A stretch of DNA of 64,000 nt. It comes from Candidatus Zixiibacteriota bacterium. Lineage in GTDB: Bacteria; Zixibacteria; MSB-5A5; GN15; FEB-12. Made by a program: the position numbers and the translations under genes. Of the stretch, positions 51,822-60,899 are shown piece by piece. The stretch spans positions 124,001 to 188,000 of the forward strand of contig JAGNLV010000002.1 in the NCBI GenBank assembly GCA_017999435.1. Direction: 5' to 3'. Within the stretch, counting starts at the first letter, position 1. Each line of letters opens with the position of its first letter. The notes under the pieces are model-generated. The model had not been told where the DNA came from and searched no databases. It saw only the letters and a list, made by a program, of their open reading frames with translations.

Positions 51822-52133
51822 ATGAATATCTACGTTGGCAATCTTCCGTTCAGCACTGATGAAGAGGAGCTGAAGGCGAAGTTTGAGGCGTACGGCACCG
51901 TGACCTCGGCCAAGATCATCATGGACCGGGTGAGCGGTCGGTCCCGCGGGTTTGCGTTTGTCGAAATGCCGAATGACGAAGAGGCCCAGGCGGCGATTGA
52001 CGGCCTCCAGGGGAGCGACTACGGCGGCCGCGCCCTGACGGTCAGCGAAGCCCGTCCGCGCGAAGGCGGCGGGGGCGGCGGCGGGCGCGGGGGCGGACGC
52101 GACCGCGATCGCGGCGACCGCGAACGCTGGTAG
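51822..52133 (+). CDS. RRM RNA-binding protein with Gly/Arg tail
   Basis: 103 residues. A single RRM (2-80): RNP2 IYVGNLPF and RNP1 RGFAFVEM are intact. The tail is Gly-rich then Arg/Asp-rich. Such small RRM proteins are frequent in cyanobacteria and FCB bacteria and are often cold-induced; single-stranded RNA binding is expected. The start at 51822 has GGAG ahead and an inverted repeat in the leader. It ends just before a strong terminator. Confidence 0.95.
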   Translation: MNIYVGNLPFSTDEEELKAKFEAYGTVTSAKIIMDRVSGRSRGFAFVEMPNDEEAQAAIDGLQGSDYGGRALTVSEARPREGGGGGGGRGGGRDRDRGDRERW

Positions 52134-52152
52134 AGCGGGCGCTTAAAGGTTC

Positions 52153-52187
52153 GGGCCGGGTTACGCAAGTGACCCGGCCCTTCTCTT
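52153..52187 (+). terminator. Intrinsic terminator of the RRM gene
   Basis: 11-bp stem (52153-52163 with 52170-52180) with one G-U pair, 6-nt loop, then TTCTCTTT. Confidence 0.85.
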
Positions 52188-52228
52188 TGGCGCCCCCGGC
52201 CGGAGAAGCCCCGCACCCGGCCCCCCGC

Positions 52229-52256
52229 TTGCCCCGCGGCGCGAATTGCGTATACT
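52229..52256 (+). promoter_or_regulatory. Promoter of fumC
   Basis: -35 TTGCCC (52229-52234), 16-nt spacer, -10 TATACT (52251-52256); ATG follows at 52318. Confidence 0.55.
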
Positions 52257-52317
52257 TCCTCCGGACACTGCGAATCACATCACAACCCTGCGCCCGCGGG
52301 CGCCTTTGGGAGGCTCT

Positions 52318-53709
52318 ATGGAATACCGCATCGAAACCGATACGATGGGCGAGATGAAGGTGCCGGCCGACCGCTACTACGGCTGCCAGACCGCCCGGTC
52401 CCTGCACAACTTCCGCATCGGCGGCGAGCGCATGCCGCGCGAACTGATCCGCGCCATGGGGATCCTCAAGAAAGCCGCCGCCCTGGTCAACATGGAGCTC
52501 GGCACGCTGCCCAAAGACAAAGGGGAGCTGATCGTCCGGGCCGCGGATGAGGTAATCGAGGGGAAGCTCGACGAGCACTTCCCGCTGGTGATCTGGCAGA
52601 CGGGCTCCGGCACCCAGACCAACATGAACGCCAACGAGGTGATCTCCAACCGGGCGATCGAACTGGCCGGCGGTGTTCTCGGCAGCAAGAAGCCGATTCA
52701 CCCGAACGACGACGTCAACAAGGCCCAGTCCTCCAACGACACGTTTCCGACCGCCATGCACATCGCCGCCGCCGAGGAGACCCACCGCCGGCTGATCCCG
52801 ATGGTGGCGCAACTGCACGACACGCTGCGGCAGAAGTCCGAGGAGTACCGGGACATCATCAAGATCGGGCGCACGCACTTGATGGACGCCACGCCGCTCA
52901 CGCTGGGCCAGGAGATTTCGGGCTGGACCGCCCAGCTGGCCCTCGGCCTTGACCGGGTCCGCGGCGCCCTCGTGCGGGTCTACCCGCTCGCCCTGGGCGG
53001 CACGGCGGTCGGCACGGGTCTGAACACCCATCCGGAATTCGCCGAACGGTCGGCGAAAACGATCGCCCGCCTGACCGGCCTGCCCTTTGTGTCGGCGCCG
53101 AACAAATTCGAGGCGCTCGCGAGCCACGACGCGCTGGTGGAGTTCCACGGCGCGCTCAAGACGCTGGCGGCCTCCCTGTTCAAAATCGCCAACGACATCC
53201 GCTGGCTCGGCTCCGGGCCCCGGTGCGGCATCGGCGAACTGATCCTCCCCGAAAACGAACCCGGGTCCTCGATCATGCCCGGCAAGGTCAACCCGACCCA
53301 GCCGGAAGCGATGACCATGGTGTGCGCGCAGGTGATGGGCAACGACGTCACAGTCAACATCGGCGGAATGTCCGGCAATTTCGAACTGAACGTCTTCAAA
53401 CCGGTGATCATCTACAATGTCCTCCAGTCGATCCGGCTGCTCGCCGACGCCTGCGAGATGTTCAACGAGCACTGCGCGGTCGGCCTGCGGGCCGACAAGG
53501 ACCGCCTCGCCGCCCACCTGCGGAACTCGCTCATGCTCGTGACCGCACTCAACCCGCACGTCGGGTACGACAACGCGGCCAAGATCGCCAAGAAGGCCCA
53601 CGCCGAGGGGACGACGCTCAAGGAAGCGGCGGTGGCGCTCGGGCTTCTGACGCCGGAGAAGTTCGACGAAGTGGTGCGCCCCGAGGAGATGATCGGCCCC
53701 CGCAGATAA
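52318..53709 (+). CDS. fumC: Class II fumarate hydratase
   Basis: 463 residues; adds water to fumarate to make malate in the citric acid cycle. [53 protein letters not shown] and [16 protein letters not shown] are the fumarase/aspartase superfamily signatures; the last contains the active-site loop Ser. Heat-stable, iron-free type. GGGAGG precedes ATG 52318. It converges on the Mop gene across a shared terminator. Confidence 0.97.
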   Translation: MEYRIETDTMGEMKVPADRYYGCQTARSLHNFRIGGERMPRELIRAMGILKKAAALVNMELGTLPKDKGELIVRAADEVIEGKLDEHFPLVIWQTGSGTQTNMNANEVISNRAIELAGGVLGSKKPIHPNDDVNKAQSSNDTFPTAMHIAAAEETHRRLIPMVAQLHDTLRQKSEEYRDIIKIGRTHLMDATPLTLGQEISGWTAQLALGLDRVRGALVRVYPLALGGTAVGTGLNTHPEFAERSAKTIARLTGLPFVSAPNKFEALASHDALVEFHGALKTLAASLFKIANDIRWLGSGPRCGIGELILPENEPGSSIMPGKVNPTQPEAMTMVCAQVMGNDVTVNIGGMSGNFELNVFKPVIIYNVLQSIRLLADACEMFNEHCAVGLRADKDRLAAHLRNSLMLVTALNPHVGYDNAAKIAKKAHAEGTTLKEAAVALGLLTPEKFDEVVRPEEMIGPRR

Positions 53710-53730
53710 CCGGCCGCACCGGCGGCCATG

Positions 53731-53763
53731 AACAAGGCGGGAGCCCCGGGCTCCCGCCTTGTT
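53731..53763. terminator. Bidirectional terminator between fumC and Mop gene
   Basis: A perfect 15-bp stem (53731-53745 with 53749-53763), 3-nt loop. A-rich on one side and T-rich on the other of the stem base, serving both convergent genes. Confidence 0.8.
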
Positions 53764-53787
53764 ATCGCGCCGCCCCAGCGGGTGTTC

Positions 53788-54000
53788 TCAGGCGTCTTTC
53801 ACCGGCAGCACGTGAATCGCCTTGATGACCAGGATGACCTCATCCCCCTTCTTCAGCTTGAGGTCGCTGAGGGACTCGGTGGTCAGCACCGAGGCCGCCT
53901 GGGCCGGAGGGGTGATCTGGAACTTGACCAGCGACATGACGTCCCCCTTCTTCACGGACGTGACTTTCGCCCGGATCTGATTGCGCGCACCGTACTTCAT
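53788..54000 (-). CDS. Mop-type molybdopterin/molybdate-binding protein (TOBE domain)
   Basis: 70 residues, a single TOBE/Mop domain: MKYGARNQIRAKVTSVKKGDVMSLVKFQI...VLTTESLSDLKLKKGDEVILVIKAIHVLPVKD. Molbindins form hexamers that store molybdate or tungstate. AAGGAG precedes ATG 54000; a longer upstream reading adds an implausible 71-residue extension. No molybdate transporter is adjacent. Confidence 0.93.
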   Translation of the reverse strand: MKYGARNQIRAKVTSVKKGDVMSLVKFQITPPAQAASVLTTESLSDLKLKKGDEVILVIKAIHVLPVKDA

Positions 54001-54325
54001 CGCTCGCTCCTTGCCACGGGTTGGGATTTCCTGCACAAGAGAGAATACGACCGCGAGGCGCTTCCTGTCAACGGCGCGGAGGCCGCCTGCGCGGCGGCCG
54101 CGGCGGGCGGGTGTCGCACAAAAAAGCGGAGCAGGGAGCTGCTCCGCCCTAAGCACGATGGACACGACAGGTTTTTCGGGCGAAAAACCCGGCCGGATTT
54201 CCCGGCCCTTCACCGCCTTATACCCGTTGGCCGGCGATCCGTTTCCGCCCGGGCGAAAGGGTTTGCGCCGAACCGCCCGGGCCGCTCATATTGCGGAAGG
54301 AATGACGACAAATGGGAGAACAGCC

Positions 54326-54745
54326 ATGAGATCCCCCGCCTTGACGGTCGACGTGATCATCGAGTTCCCCGACGGTTCCATTGTCCTGATCGAGCGCGGC
54401 CATGAACCGTACAAGGGACGGCTCGCCCTCCCCGGCGGCTTCGTCGAGTACGGCGAGCGGGTCGAGGAGGCGGCCGTCCGCGAGGCCAGAGAGGAAACCG
54501 GTCTGGAGATTCGCCTCGATCGGCTGGTCGGTGTCTACTCCGACCCCGCGCGCGACCCGCGCGGGCACACGGTCTCGGTCGTGTACCATGCGGAGCCGAT
54601 CGGCGGGGTGTTGGCCGGCGGGGATGACGCCGCCCGCGCTGTCCGCACCCGCGCCTACCTCGGCCGGCCGCTGGCGTTCGACCACGCCCGGATCCTCCGC
54701 GACGCATTCGGGGACCGCCGGGCGGACGGTACGCCGGAAGCCTAG
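54326..54745 (+). CDS. NUDIX hydrolase
   Basis: 139 residues. The NUDIX box GGFVEYGERVEEAAVREAREETGLEI (GX5EX7REUXEEXGU) is complete. The VDVIIEFPDGSIVLIERGHEPYKGRLALP start and overall shape fit ADP-ribose/NADH-type or unspecific NUDIX hydrolases; substrate not readable. ATG 54326 has GGGAG ahead. Confidence 0.92.
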   Translation: MRSPALTVDVIIEFPDGSIVLIERGHEPYKGRLALPGGFVEYGERVEEAAVREAREETGLEIRLDRLVGVYSDPARDPRGHTVSVVYHAEPIGGVLAGGDDAARAVRTRAYLGRPLAFDHARILRDAFGDRRADGTPEA

Positions 54746-54778
54746 TGGCGCGGCGACCGGGCGCCCGCTCCCGAACGC

Positions 54779-54806
54779 TTGCGATCCCCGCCCCGATTCC
54801 TATATT
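54779..54806 (+). promoter_or_regulatory. Promoter of rqcH, leaderless arrangement
   Basis: -35 TTGCGA (54779-54784), 16-nt spacer, -10 TATATT (54801-54806); ATG begins 6 nt after the -10, with no Shine-Dalgarno. Confidence 0.55.
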
Positions 54807-54811
54807 CCGCC

Positions 54812-56476
54812 ATGCAGACCGCCCTTCACATCCTGAGCCTGATCGACGAGATCCGCCGCGAGATGGTCGGCGGTCGGGTGGCCTCGACCGAGTTCTACAA
54901 GAAGGAGCGCGCGGCGTACCTGTTCGTCAAGGGCCCCCACACGCGCGTCGCCTTCGGCTTCCTGTACCACCCGCACGGGGCCGGGGTCTTCGTCGTGCCG
55001 GCCTCGAAAGTGACGATCGAGACGAAAGAGAAACCGTGGCCGATTTTCGACCTCGACGGGGCGCTGGTCGCCGGCGTCGAGCCGTTCGGCCTGGACCGCC
55101 TGTTTGCGCTTCACTTTCGCGCCGGGGACACCGAATCCCGCGTCGTGTGCGAGGCCATGGGGGCCAACGGCAACCTCTGGCTGCTCGATGCCGACGGCCG
55201 CCTCCGCGGCACCCTGCGCAAGCGCGAGTTCACCCCCGGCGGGATCTACGCCCCCCCCGAACCGTTCGCCGGACTGGATCCGTTTGCGGCCGCCGCCGAG
55301 GCGCTCGCCGCGCATTTGGACGAAGCTCCCGGGATGAGCGCCGCCGCCCTGCTCCAGAGACACGTCACCGGATTCAACCGGACCCTCGCGGTCGAGGCGG
55401 TCCACCGCAGCCGCACTGAGCCCGGCGACCGCTCGCCGGAGGCTCTGGCCGCGGTCGCGGGAGCGGTGCGCGACCTGGCGGAGCGGTTCCGCACCCCTGA
55501 GACCGGCTGCCTCTACACAGTCGGCGGCCGCCTCGAGGCCTACCCCTTCAAACTGGCCTCGGTCGCCGAACCGCCGGAGAAATTCAAGTCCCTCTCGCTG
55601 GCGGTCATGCAGATGGCCTCCCGGCGCCAGACGACGGTCGAGCAGGAGGATGAGGAGAAGACCGTGCTCGCGGCGGTCGGGCGGGCGATCGCGCGGCTCG
55701 AGCGGCGCATCCGGAACATCGAATCCGATCTGGCCGAGGCGGCCGATTTCGAGAAGTTTCGGAAATTCGGGGAGCTCCTGCAGATTAATTTCGACGCTCT
55801 CGCGCGGGGCATGGAGGCGATCACGGTTGACGACGTCTACGCCGACCCGCATACGCCGCTCACGATCCCGCTCGATCCGGCGCTCGGGCCGGCCGAGAAC
55901 GCCGAGGTCTATTTCCGAAGATACCGCAAGGGGCGGGAGGGGCTGGAGCTGCTGCAGCGGCGGCTCGACATCAGCCGCCAGGAACTCGAGGAACTCCGGC
56001 GGATGCAGGCGGAACTCGGCCGGCAGTTCGAATCCGCGCGCGAGCGCTACCGCGCCGACCTCGAGGCGCTTCTGCCGAAAGAGGGGACCCGCGAGGATGC
56101 CGCGCCGCGCCTCCCCTTCCGCGCCTACACGCTCTCCACGGGGCTGACGATCTGGGTGGGGAAGGACGGTTCCGACAACGACCGCACCACCTTCGAGTAC
56201 GCCAAGCCGCACGAGATCTGGCTGCACGCGCAGCAGTGTCCCGGCTCGCACGTGGTGATCAAACACCCGAACAAGTCGTTCGTGCCGTCGAAGCAGGAGA
56301 TTGCCGAGGCGGCGGCGATCGCGGCCTGGTTCTCGAAAGCCCGCAACGACACGCTCGTCCCGGTGATCTACACCGAGCGCCGCTATGTCCGCAAGCCCCG
56401 CAAGGCCAAGCCGGGGCTGGTGACGGTGGAGCGTGAGAAATCGGTGATGGTCACGCCGGCCAAGCCGGCCGACTAG
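54812..56476 (+). CDS. rqcH: Rqc2/RqcH-type ribosome quality control protein (NFACT)
   Basis: 554 residues. The NFACT-N domain has FGLDRLFAL with the Asp95-Arg96 pair required for alanine tailing in Bacillus RqcH. A long coiled coil (about 280-420: LAAVGRAIARLERRIRNIESDLAEA...) precedes the NFACT-R domain with HEIWLHAQQCPGSHVVIKHPNKSFVPSKQEIAEAA. It binds 50S subunits carrying stalled chains and adds alanine tails. The start at 54812 lies 6 nt past a -10 element, so it may be leaderless. It ends tail-to-tail with the omptin gene: both stops lie in CTAG (56473-56476). Confidence 0.93.
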   Translation: MQTALHILSLIDEIRREMVGGRVASTEFYKKERAAYLFVKGPHTRVAFGFLYHPHGAGVFVVPASKVTIETKEKPWPIFDLDGALVAGVEPFGLDRLFALHFRAGDTESRVVCEAMGANGNLWLLDADGRLRGTLRKREFTPGGIYAPPEPFAGLDPFAAAAEALAAHLDEAPGMSAAALLQRHVTGFNRTLAVEAVHRSRTEPGDRSPEALAAVAGAVRDLAERFRTPETGCLYTVGGRLEAYPFKLASVAEPPEKFKSLSLAVMQMASRRQTTVEQEDEEKTVLAAVGRAIARLERRIRNIESDLAEAADFEKFRKFGELLQINFDALARGMEAITVDDVYADPHTPLTIPLDPALGPAENAEVYFRRYRKGREGLELLQRRLDISRQELEELRRMQAELGRQFESARERYRADLEALLPKEGTREDAAPRLPFRAYTLSTGLTIWVGKDGSDNDRTTFEYAKPHEIWLHAQQCPGSHVVIKHPNKSFVPSKQEIAEAAAIAAWFSKARNDTLVPVIYTERRYVRKPRKAKPGLVTVEREKSVMVTPAKPAD

Positions 56477-57492
56477 AAGCGCAGCGCCAGGCCCAGCCCG
56501 ACGCGCCCCTGGGTGGTGTGGATCTCGTGCGGCACGCCGGCCGCGTATTGCCCGGTCTCATCTTCGTTGCGCGTGCCGGGGTCGTCGCCGTAGTAAAACT
56601 GCGTGCCGGTGCCGGAGGCGGAGAAATAGAGGAATTCGCCGCCGGCCGAGAGAAACAACCCCCAGCTATCCCCCCGGCCCAACTCCCACTCGACCTCCGC
56701 TTCGCCGATGACGCCGTGGCCGTTGATCGAGGCCTCCGAGAGAAAATTCCGCACCACGTGGTCGTCGCGGTCGGAGGCAAACACCGGCGCGTAGGCCGCC
56801 CGGGCGGCCACCGCCGCACGGTCGGTGACGGCGAGGGAAAGCCCGAGGCCCGCCTGCGGGCTGTGGAATGTGACCTCGTAATCGATAAAGGTCGTCCCGT
56901 CGCGGGAGCCGTCAAAGTAGCCCTTGACGAGTTCCCCCCCGACATTCACCATCTGCCACCCCGAGATCCCGATCGCCTTCTGCGCGATATGCTGGTAGCG
57001 GTAGCCCGCAAACAGCCGGATGCTCCCCTTGGGCCCGGCCGCGAGTACCTTGCCCACCTCGGCCGCAACCACCCAGGACCGCGACTCGGCGCTGGACACG
57101 GTGCTGGAGAGCTCCGTGAACGACGGGAGGTAGAACGTCTCGCTCCCGCTCTCCCAGAAGGTCGACCAGTCGCGGTCGGTCATGTCGCCGGCCGGGTCGC
57201 TGAGGTTGGTGGACACGCTCAGTTTCGAGTCCCAGGGTTTGGTCGAGGCCGGGTTCCAGCGCACCCTCCCCTCCAGCCCCGCATAGAGGCCGTCCAGCGG
57301 GAACTCAAGCTGGCTTTTCAGATGCTGGAGCACCCCCTCGTCGTCGTACCATCGGGCGTCGAGCACGTACTCGGTCTCCCCGAACCCGTACCGGAGGGAA
57401 GGCTGGAGGCTGACTCGCGGTTTGACGTTCGCGGTCGGTGAGGGCGGCGTGGCGGCGAGGCACAACAGCAGGGCGATCAAGATGCGATTCAT
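56473..57492 (-). CDS. Omptin-family outer-membrane protease
   Basis: 339 residues. A signal peptide (to about 20) is followed by a ten-strand-like barrel ending in GRVGLGLALRF. All four omptin catalytic positions are recognisable: DMTDRDWS gives Asp106 and Asp108 (MVDQDW in OmpT), and SDRDDHVVRNF gives Asp243 and His245 (DNDEHY in OmpT). KVLAAGPKGSIRLFAGYRYQ and SPQAGLGLSLAVTD align with OmpT strands. Omptins cleave between basic residues on the outer face of the outer membrane. Omptins are known mainly from Proteobacteria. GGAG precedes ATG 57492. Divergent from a lipoprotein gene. Confidence 0.82.
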   Translation of the reverse strand: MNRILIALLLCLAATPPSPTANVKPRVSLQPSLRYGFGETEYVLDARWYDDEGVLQHLKSQLEFPLDGLYAGLEGRVRWNPASTKPWDSKLSVSTNLSDPAGDMTDRDWSTFWESGSETFYLPSFTELSSTVSSAESRSWVVAAEVGKVLAAGPKGSIRLFAGYRYQHIAQKAIGISGWQMVNVGGELVKGYFDGSRDGTTFIDYEVTFHSPQAGLGLSLAVTDRAAVAARAAYAPVFASDRDDHVVRNFLSEASINGHGVIGEAEVEWELGRGDSWGLFLSAGGEFLYFSASGTGTQFYYGDDPGTRNEDETGQYAAGVPHEIHTTQGRVGLGLALRF

Positions 57493-57643
57493 GGGGCGGG
57501 TCTCCGTTTCGAAACAAGCTGCCGGACAGTCGGTTTCGGATCCCCCATTGAACACAGCGGCCGTTCCCGACGCAAGCAGTTTCGCGGTCCCGGCAAATCC
57601 CGCGGCGGGGGGCGGCCGGAACAGCCGGGGGCAACGTCTAGAG

Positions 57644-57672
57644 TTGACGGGCCGCGGCGGCCGCCATAGAAT
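57644..57672 (+). promoter_or_regulatory. Promoter of the lipoprotein gene at 57781
   Basis: -35 TTGACG (57644-57649), 17-nt spacer, -10 TAGAAT (57667-57672), about 105 nt before the GTG start. Confidence 0.55.
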
Positions 57673-57780
57673 ACGGGAGCGAAAGGCACAATTAGAACAC
57701 GGGGGTATCGCAGCCGTCGGCGCATGCGGGTCGGGTGCGAACCCTGATCGCCAACACAACGGTCACCGGGAGGAGAACAG

Positions 57781-58914
57781 GTGAGACACTTTGTAGTCTT
57801 CGGGCTGCTGCCGCTGGTGATCCTCGGCTGCGGCGCCACCGTCCCGCGCTATGAGGTATGGCGGCCGTGGACGCGGGTGCTCGGCGAGGGGCAGGCGGTC
57901 CCGATCGGGCAGTCGATTCAGATCCGGGTGGAGGGGACCACCGATCCGATGCCGGGCCACGAGGAATTGCTCCAGGATCAACTCGCCTCCATCGCAGGAG
58001 AACTTCTCGCCAGGCGGGGGTATCAGATCGTGGAGTCGAATCCGGATCTTATGCTCACGCTCAGGTACCGGACCGAGCGGGTGGAGGAATTCGCGGCTGC
58101 AGCTTCCGCATCCGTGACGGCGGAAACGGCATCATCAGTCGGCATGCGCTTCCGTTCTGCTTCAGTGAGCGATGTCGGCCTGGGCGTCGCGGTCGCCTCC
58201 GCCGTGGTGCAGAGGTTGACGCGCACCAGCTCCAGCGCCGCCGTCGCGATTGAAACCACGACCGGCTTCGTACACACGATCGAGCTGGCCCTCGCGCCTC
58301 CCCGTCAGCAACCCGTGTGGACCGGTGAATCACGATGGCAGACGGAAGATGTCGAAATCGTACCCGGCGTCAAAGATGCACTGCGGTTGATCCTGAGCCG
58401 GCTGCCCTCGGACTCCGCCTTGATTCCCGCGGTCCCGGCGCTGCGTGACTCTCACATCAAGAACTTCCTCGATGCCTATTGCGGGGAGACGCCCTACAGC
58501 TGTCCGGCGCTTCCCTATCGCATCTTCCTGCGATTTGTCTGGCCCCCTCAATACGTGCAGGATGGCATGGGCTCCTATGGGTTCAGGGCATCCGGGCTGC
58601 TGCTCGACCCCGCCGCCCTGCCGGCCTACCTCGACCTGGCCCAGACCGCCGAATTCGCCCTCCCCATCGGCAAAGGAAATTACTCCAAACCCCTCGACCT
58701 CAATCTCTGGAAGGAAGTCATGCTCGGGGGCCGGTACCGGCTCGGTCCCGACAGCCAGTTGGTGAACGTCCTGCTGGAGCTGGAAGGGAGAGCCGAAGGC
58801 TACGATGTGAAGAAGGCCTGGCTGGCGTCGGATTCCGAATTCGCGGAGTTCCGGGACCGTCTGCGACGCTGGCAGGAGGTCCTGAGGGTTTTCTTCGACA
58901 TGTACGAGGACTGA
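57781..58914 (+). CDS. Hypothetical lipoprotein
   Basis: 377 residues. A lipoprotein signal ends at Cys17 (VILGC). The N-terminal half (SIQIRVEGTTDPMPGHEELLQDQLASIAGELLARRGYQIVESNPDLMLTLRYRTE, then a hydrophobic stretch VSDVGLGVAVASAVVQRL) resembles DUF4136-type lipoproteins. The C-terminal half is mixed alpha/beta, ending in an acidic helix. No catalytic motif. A GTG start at 57781 has GGAGGAG ahead. Divergent from the omptin gene; a shared 290-bp control region is likely. Confidence 0.75.
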   Translation: MRHFVVFGLLPLVILGCGATVPRYEVWRPWTRVLGEGQAVPIGQSIQIRVEGTTDPMPGHEELLQDQLASIAGELLARRGYQIVESNPDLMLTLRYRTERVEEFAAAASASVTAETASSVGMRFRSASVSDVGLGVAVASAVVQRLTRTSSSAAVAIETTTGFVHTIELALAPPRQQPVWTGESRWQTEDVEIVPGVKDALRLILSRLPSDSALIPAVPALRDSHIKNFLDAYCGETPYSCPALPYRIFLRFVWPPQYVQDGMGSYGFRASGLLLDPAALPAYLDLAQTAEFALPIGKGNYSKPLDLNLWKEVMLGGRYRLGPDSQLVNVLLELEGRAEGYDVKKAWLASDSEFAEFRDRLRRWQEVLRVFFDMYED

Positions 58915-58940
58915 GGCGGCGTCCGGAGCGGGGGCGCCGC

Positions 58941-60032
58941 CTAGCGCGGGATCTTTTCTCCGGTCAGCTCTTCGATCTCGTCCAGGAGCCGCTGCTCCAG
59001 TTCGGCCTCGGGGAAGCGCTTGATGATTTGCCCTTTGCGGATGATCATCCCCATCCCGTCGCCGCCCGCGATTCCGACATCGGCGGCCGCGGCTTCCCCC
59101 GGCCCGTTCACGGCGCAGCCCATGACCGCCACTTTGAGCGGCGTTTTGATGTGGCGCGTCTTCCGTTCGACCGACTCCGCCAGGGGGATCATGTCGATCT
59201 GGCAGCGGCCGCAGGTCGGGCAGGCGATCACCTGCACCCCCTCGTTTTTCAGGTTGCAGGCGGTGAGAATCTGCCGGGCCACCCGCGGTTCGTGGATGGG
59301 ATCGGCCGAGAGCGACACCCGGATCGTGTCGCCGATCCCGGTCATGAGGATCGCCCCGATTCCGACCGCCGACTTGAGGCTCCCGGTCTCGAGCGTCCCC
59401 GCCTCAGTGATCCCGACGTGGAGCGGGTACTCGGTCTGGGCCGCGAGCATGTGGTAGGCCCAGAAGGCCGTTTCGGCGTTGGTCGATTTGACCGAAATCA
59501 CGATGTCGGCGCACCCCATGTCCTGGAGCACCGCGATTTCCCGCAGGGCCGCCTCGGTGAAGGCGCGGGGATCGTCGTGGCCGTAGGTCTCGAGCAGATC
59601 CTTGGGCAGCGATCCGGAATTGACCCCGATGCGGATCGGCACGCCGGCGTCGCGGGCCGCCCGGGTCACCTCGCGGACTTTCCACTCCGCCCCGATGTTG
59701 CCCGGGTTGATGCGGATCTTATCGAACCCGGCCGCGATCGCTTTGAGCGCCAGTTTGTACTGGAAGTGGATGTCGGCGACGAGGGGGCGGTCGGGCACGC
59801 GGCGGCGGATCTCGGGCAGGCAGTCGGCGGCCTCATGGTTGAGCACGGAGAGGCGGACGATGTCGCAGCCGGCCGCGAACAGGTCAAGCGTCTGCGCGAC
59901 CGTGGCCTCGACGTTGCGTGTATCGGCCGTGGTCATCGACTGGATCGCGACGGGGAACCCGCCCCCGATGATCACGCTGCCGATCTTGACCGCCTTGCTC
60001 TTGCGGCGCCGGATGGGGTAAGTCAGTTCCAT
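58941..60032 (-). CDS. ispG: (E)-4-hydroxy-3-methylbut-2-enyl-diphosphate synthase
   Basis: 363 residues; second to last step of the MEP isoprenoid pathway, [4Fe-4S] enzyme. RKSKAVKIGSVIIGGGFPVAIQSMTTADTRNVEATVAQ at the start, DIHFQYKLALKAI, KIRINPGNIG, and the C-terminal cluster motif CPTCGRC...GCAVNGPGEA with three conserved Cys. The short, two-domain form typical of most bacteria. AAGG precedes ATG 60032. It means isoprenoids are made by the MEP route. Confidence 0.97.
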   Translation of the reverse strand: MELTYPIRRRKSKAVKIGSVIIGGGFPVAIQSMTTADTRNVEATVAQTLDLFAAGCDIVRLSVLNHEAADCLPEIRRRVPDRPLVADIHFQYKLALKAIAAGFDKIRINPGNIGAEWKVREVTRAARDAGVPIRIGVNSGSLPKDLLETYGHDDPRAFTEAALREIAVLQDMGCADIVISVKSTNAETAFWAYHMLAAQTEYPLHVGITEAGTLETGSLKSAVGIGAILMTGIGDTIRVSLSADPIHEPRVARQILTACNLKNEGVQVIACPTCGRCQIDMIPLAESVERKTRHIKTPLKVAVMGCAVNGPGEAAAADVGIAGGDGMGMIIRKGQIIKRFPEAELEQRLLDEIEELTGEKIPR

Positions 60033-60112
60033 TGTTCAGCCTTGACCTCGGGTGAAAAGCCCGGTAGTTTACAGAGTTTTACGCGTCGCGTCAACCGAAA
60101 GTTGGTGGCATC

Positions 60113-60505
60113 GTGGTCTGGTTCAGGCGGCTTTTGGCCCTCGCGCTCGTCCTCCTTGCAGTCGGCGGGTACGCATACGTCCGGCAGCACCGCCGCGCGG
60201 CCGCACAGGCGGAGCGCGCACACCTCGCCCTGCTGACCGCCCGGATCTGGGTCGGCACAGCCGAGTACCGCGACCGCCCGGCCGTCTTCCTGGCCTGGCG
60301 CGACTCTCTGCTGGCCGCCGAGAACCTCACCGCCGACTCGCTCCGCGTCCGGGTCGACCGCCTGCGCGCCGATCCGTCGGCCTCCGGGGACTACTTCCGC
60401 CAGGTCAGCCGGTTCGTGGATTCGCTGGTGCGGATCCGGACGGCGCCCGCGGAAACCTCGGCCGGTTCGGCGCCGCCCCCCGGGGTGCGGGTGCGCCGCG
60501 AGTAG
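60113..60505 (+). CDS. Small membrane-anchored hypothetical protein
   Basis: 130 residues. One N-terminal transmembrane helix (4-24), then a helical, Arg/Asp/Ala-rich exported domain. No family recognised. A GTG start at 60113, with a GTTGGTGG stretch upstream. Alone between ispG and yraN, on the opposite strand to both. Confidence 0.6.
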   Translation: MVWFRRLLALALVLLAVGGYAYVRQHRRAAAQAERAHLALLTARIWVGTAEYRDRPAVFLAWRDSLLAAENLTADSLRVRVDRLRADPSASGDYFRQVSRFVDSLVRIRTAPAETSAGSAPPPGVRVRRE

Positions 60506-60515
60506 CGGCCGGCGC

Positions 60516-60899
60516 CTACTCCTCGACCAGGAACGCGTTGGGATAGTGCTCGATTTGTCCCCCGACAAAGGTAATGCAGTCGAAGCGCAGATCGCAGCCG
60601 CTCAGGTCGTTTTCGCCCATGTAGCGCCGGGCGGCGGCCACGAGGTGTTCCCGCTTGCGTCCGTCGACCCGTTCGGCCGGGTGCCCGAAGCTCTCGTCGC
60701 GCGCGGCTTTCACCTCGACGAACACGACGAGGCGGTCGCGTTGCACGATGAGATCGATCTCGCGCGCTCCGGCGCGGAAGTTTTGCGCTCTCACTTCGAA
60801 ACCGTTGGCGCGGAAGAAATCGGCGGCCAGCCGTTCGTAGCGGCGGCCGGCGGCCACCCGGCCGGTCCCCTTGCCGCGGGGGCGCTTAGACGAGGGCAT
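60516..60899 (-). CDS. yraN: YraN family (UPF0102) nuclease-fold protein
   Basis: 127 residues. Restriction-endonuclease-like fold: GRRYERLAADFFRANGFEVRAQNFRAGAREIDLIVQRDRLVVFVEVKAA contains the E-x-D...E-x-K pattern; RFDCITF at the end. Its function is unknown, often next to rnhB. The start overlaps the end of rnhB by 14 bp. Confidence 0.95.
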   Translation of the reverse strand: MPSSKRPRGKGTGRVAAGRRYERLAADFFRANGFEVRAQNFRAGAREIDLIVQRDRLVVFVEVKAARDESFGHPAERVDGRKREHLVAAARRYMGENDLSGCDLRFDCITFVGGQIEHYPNAFLVEE

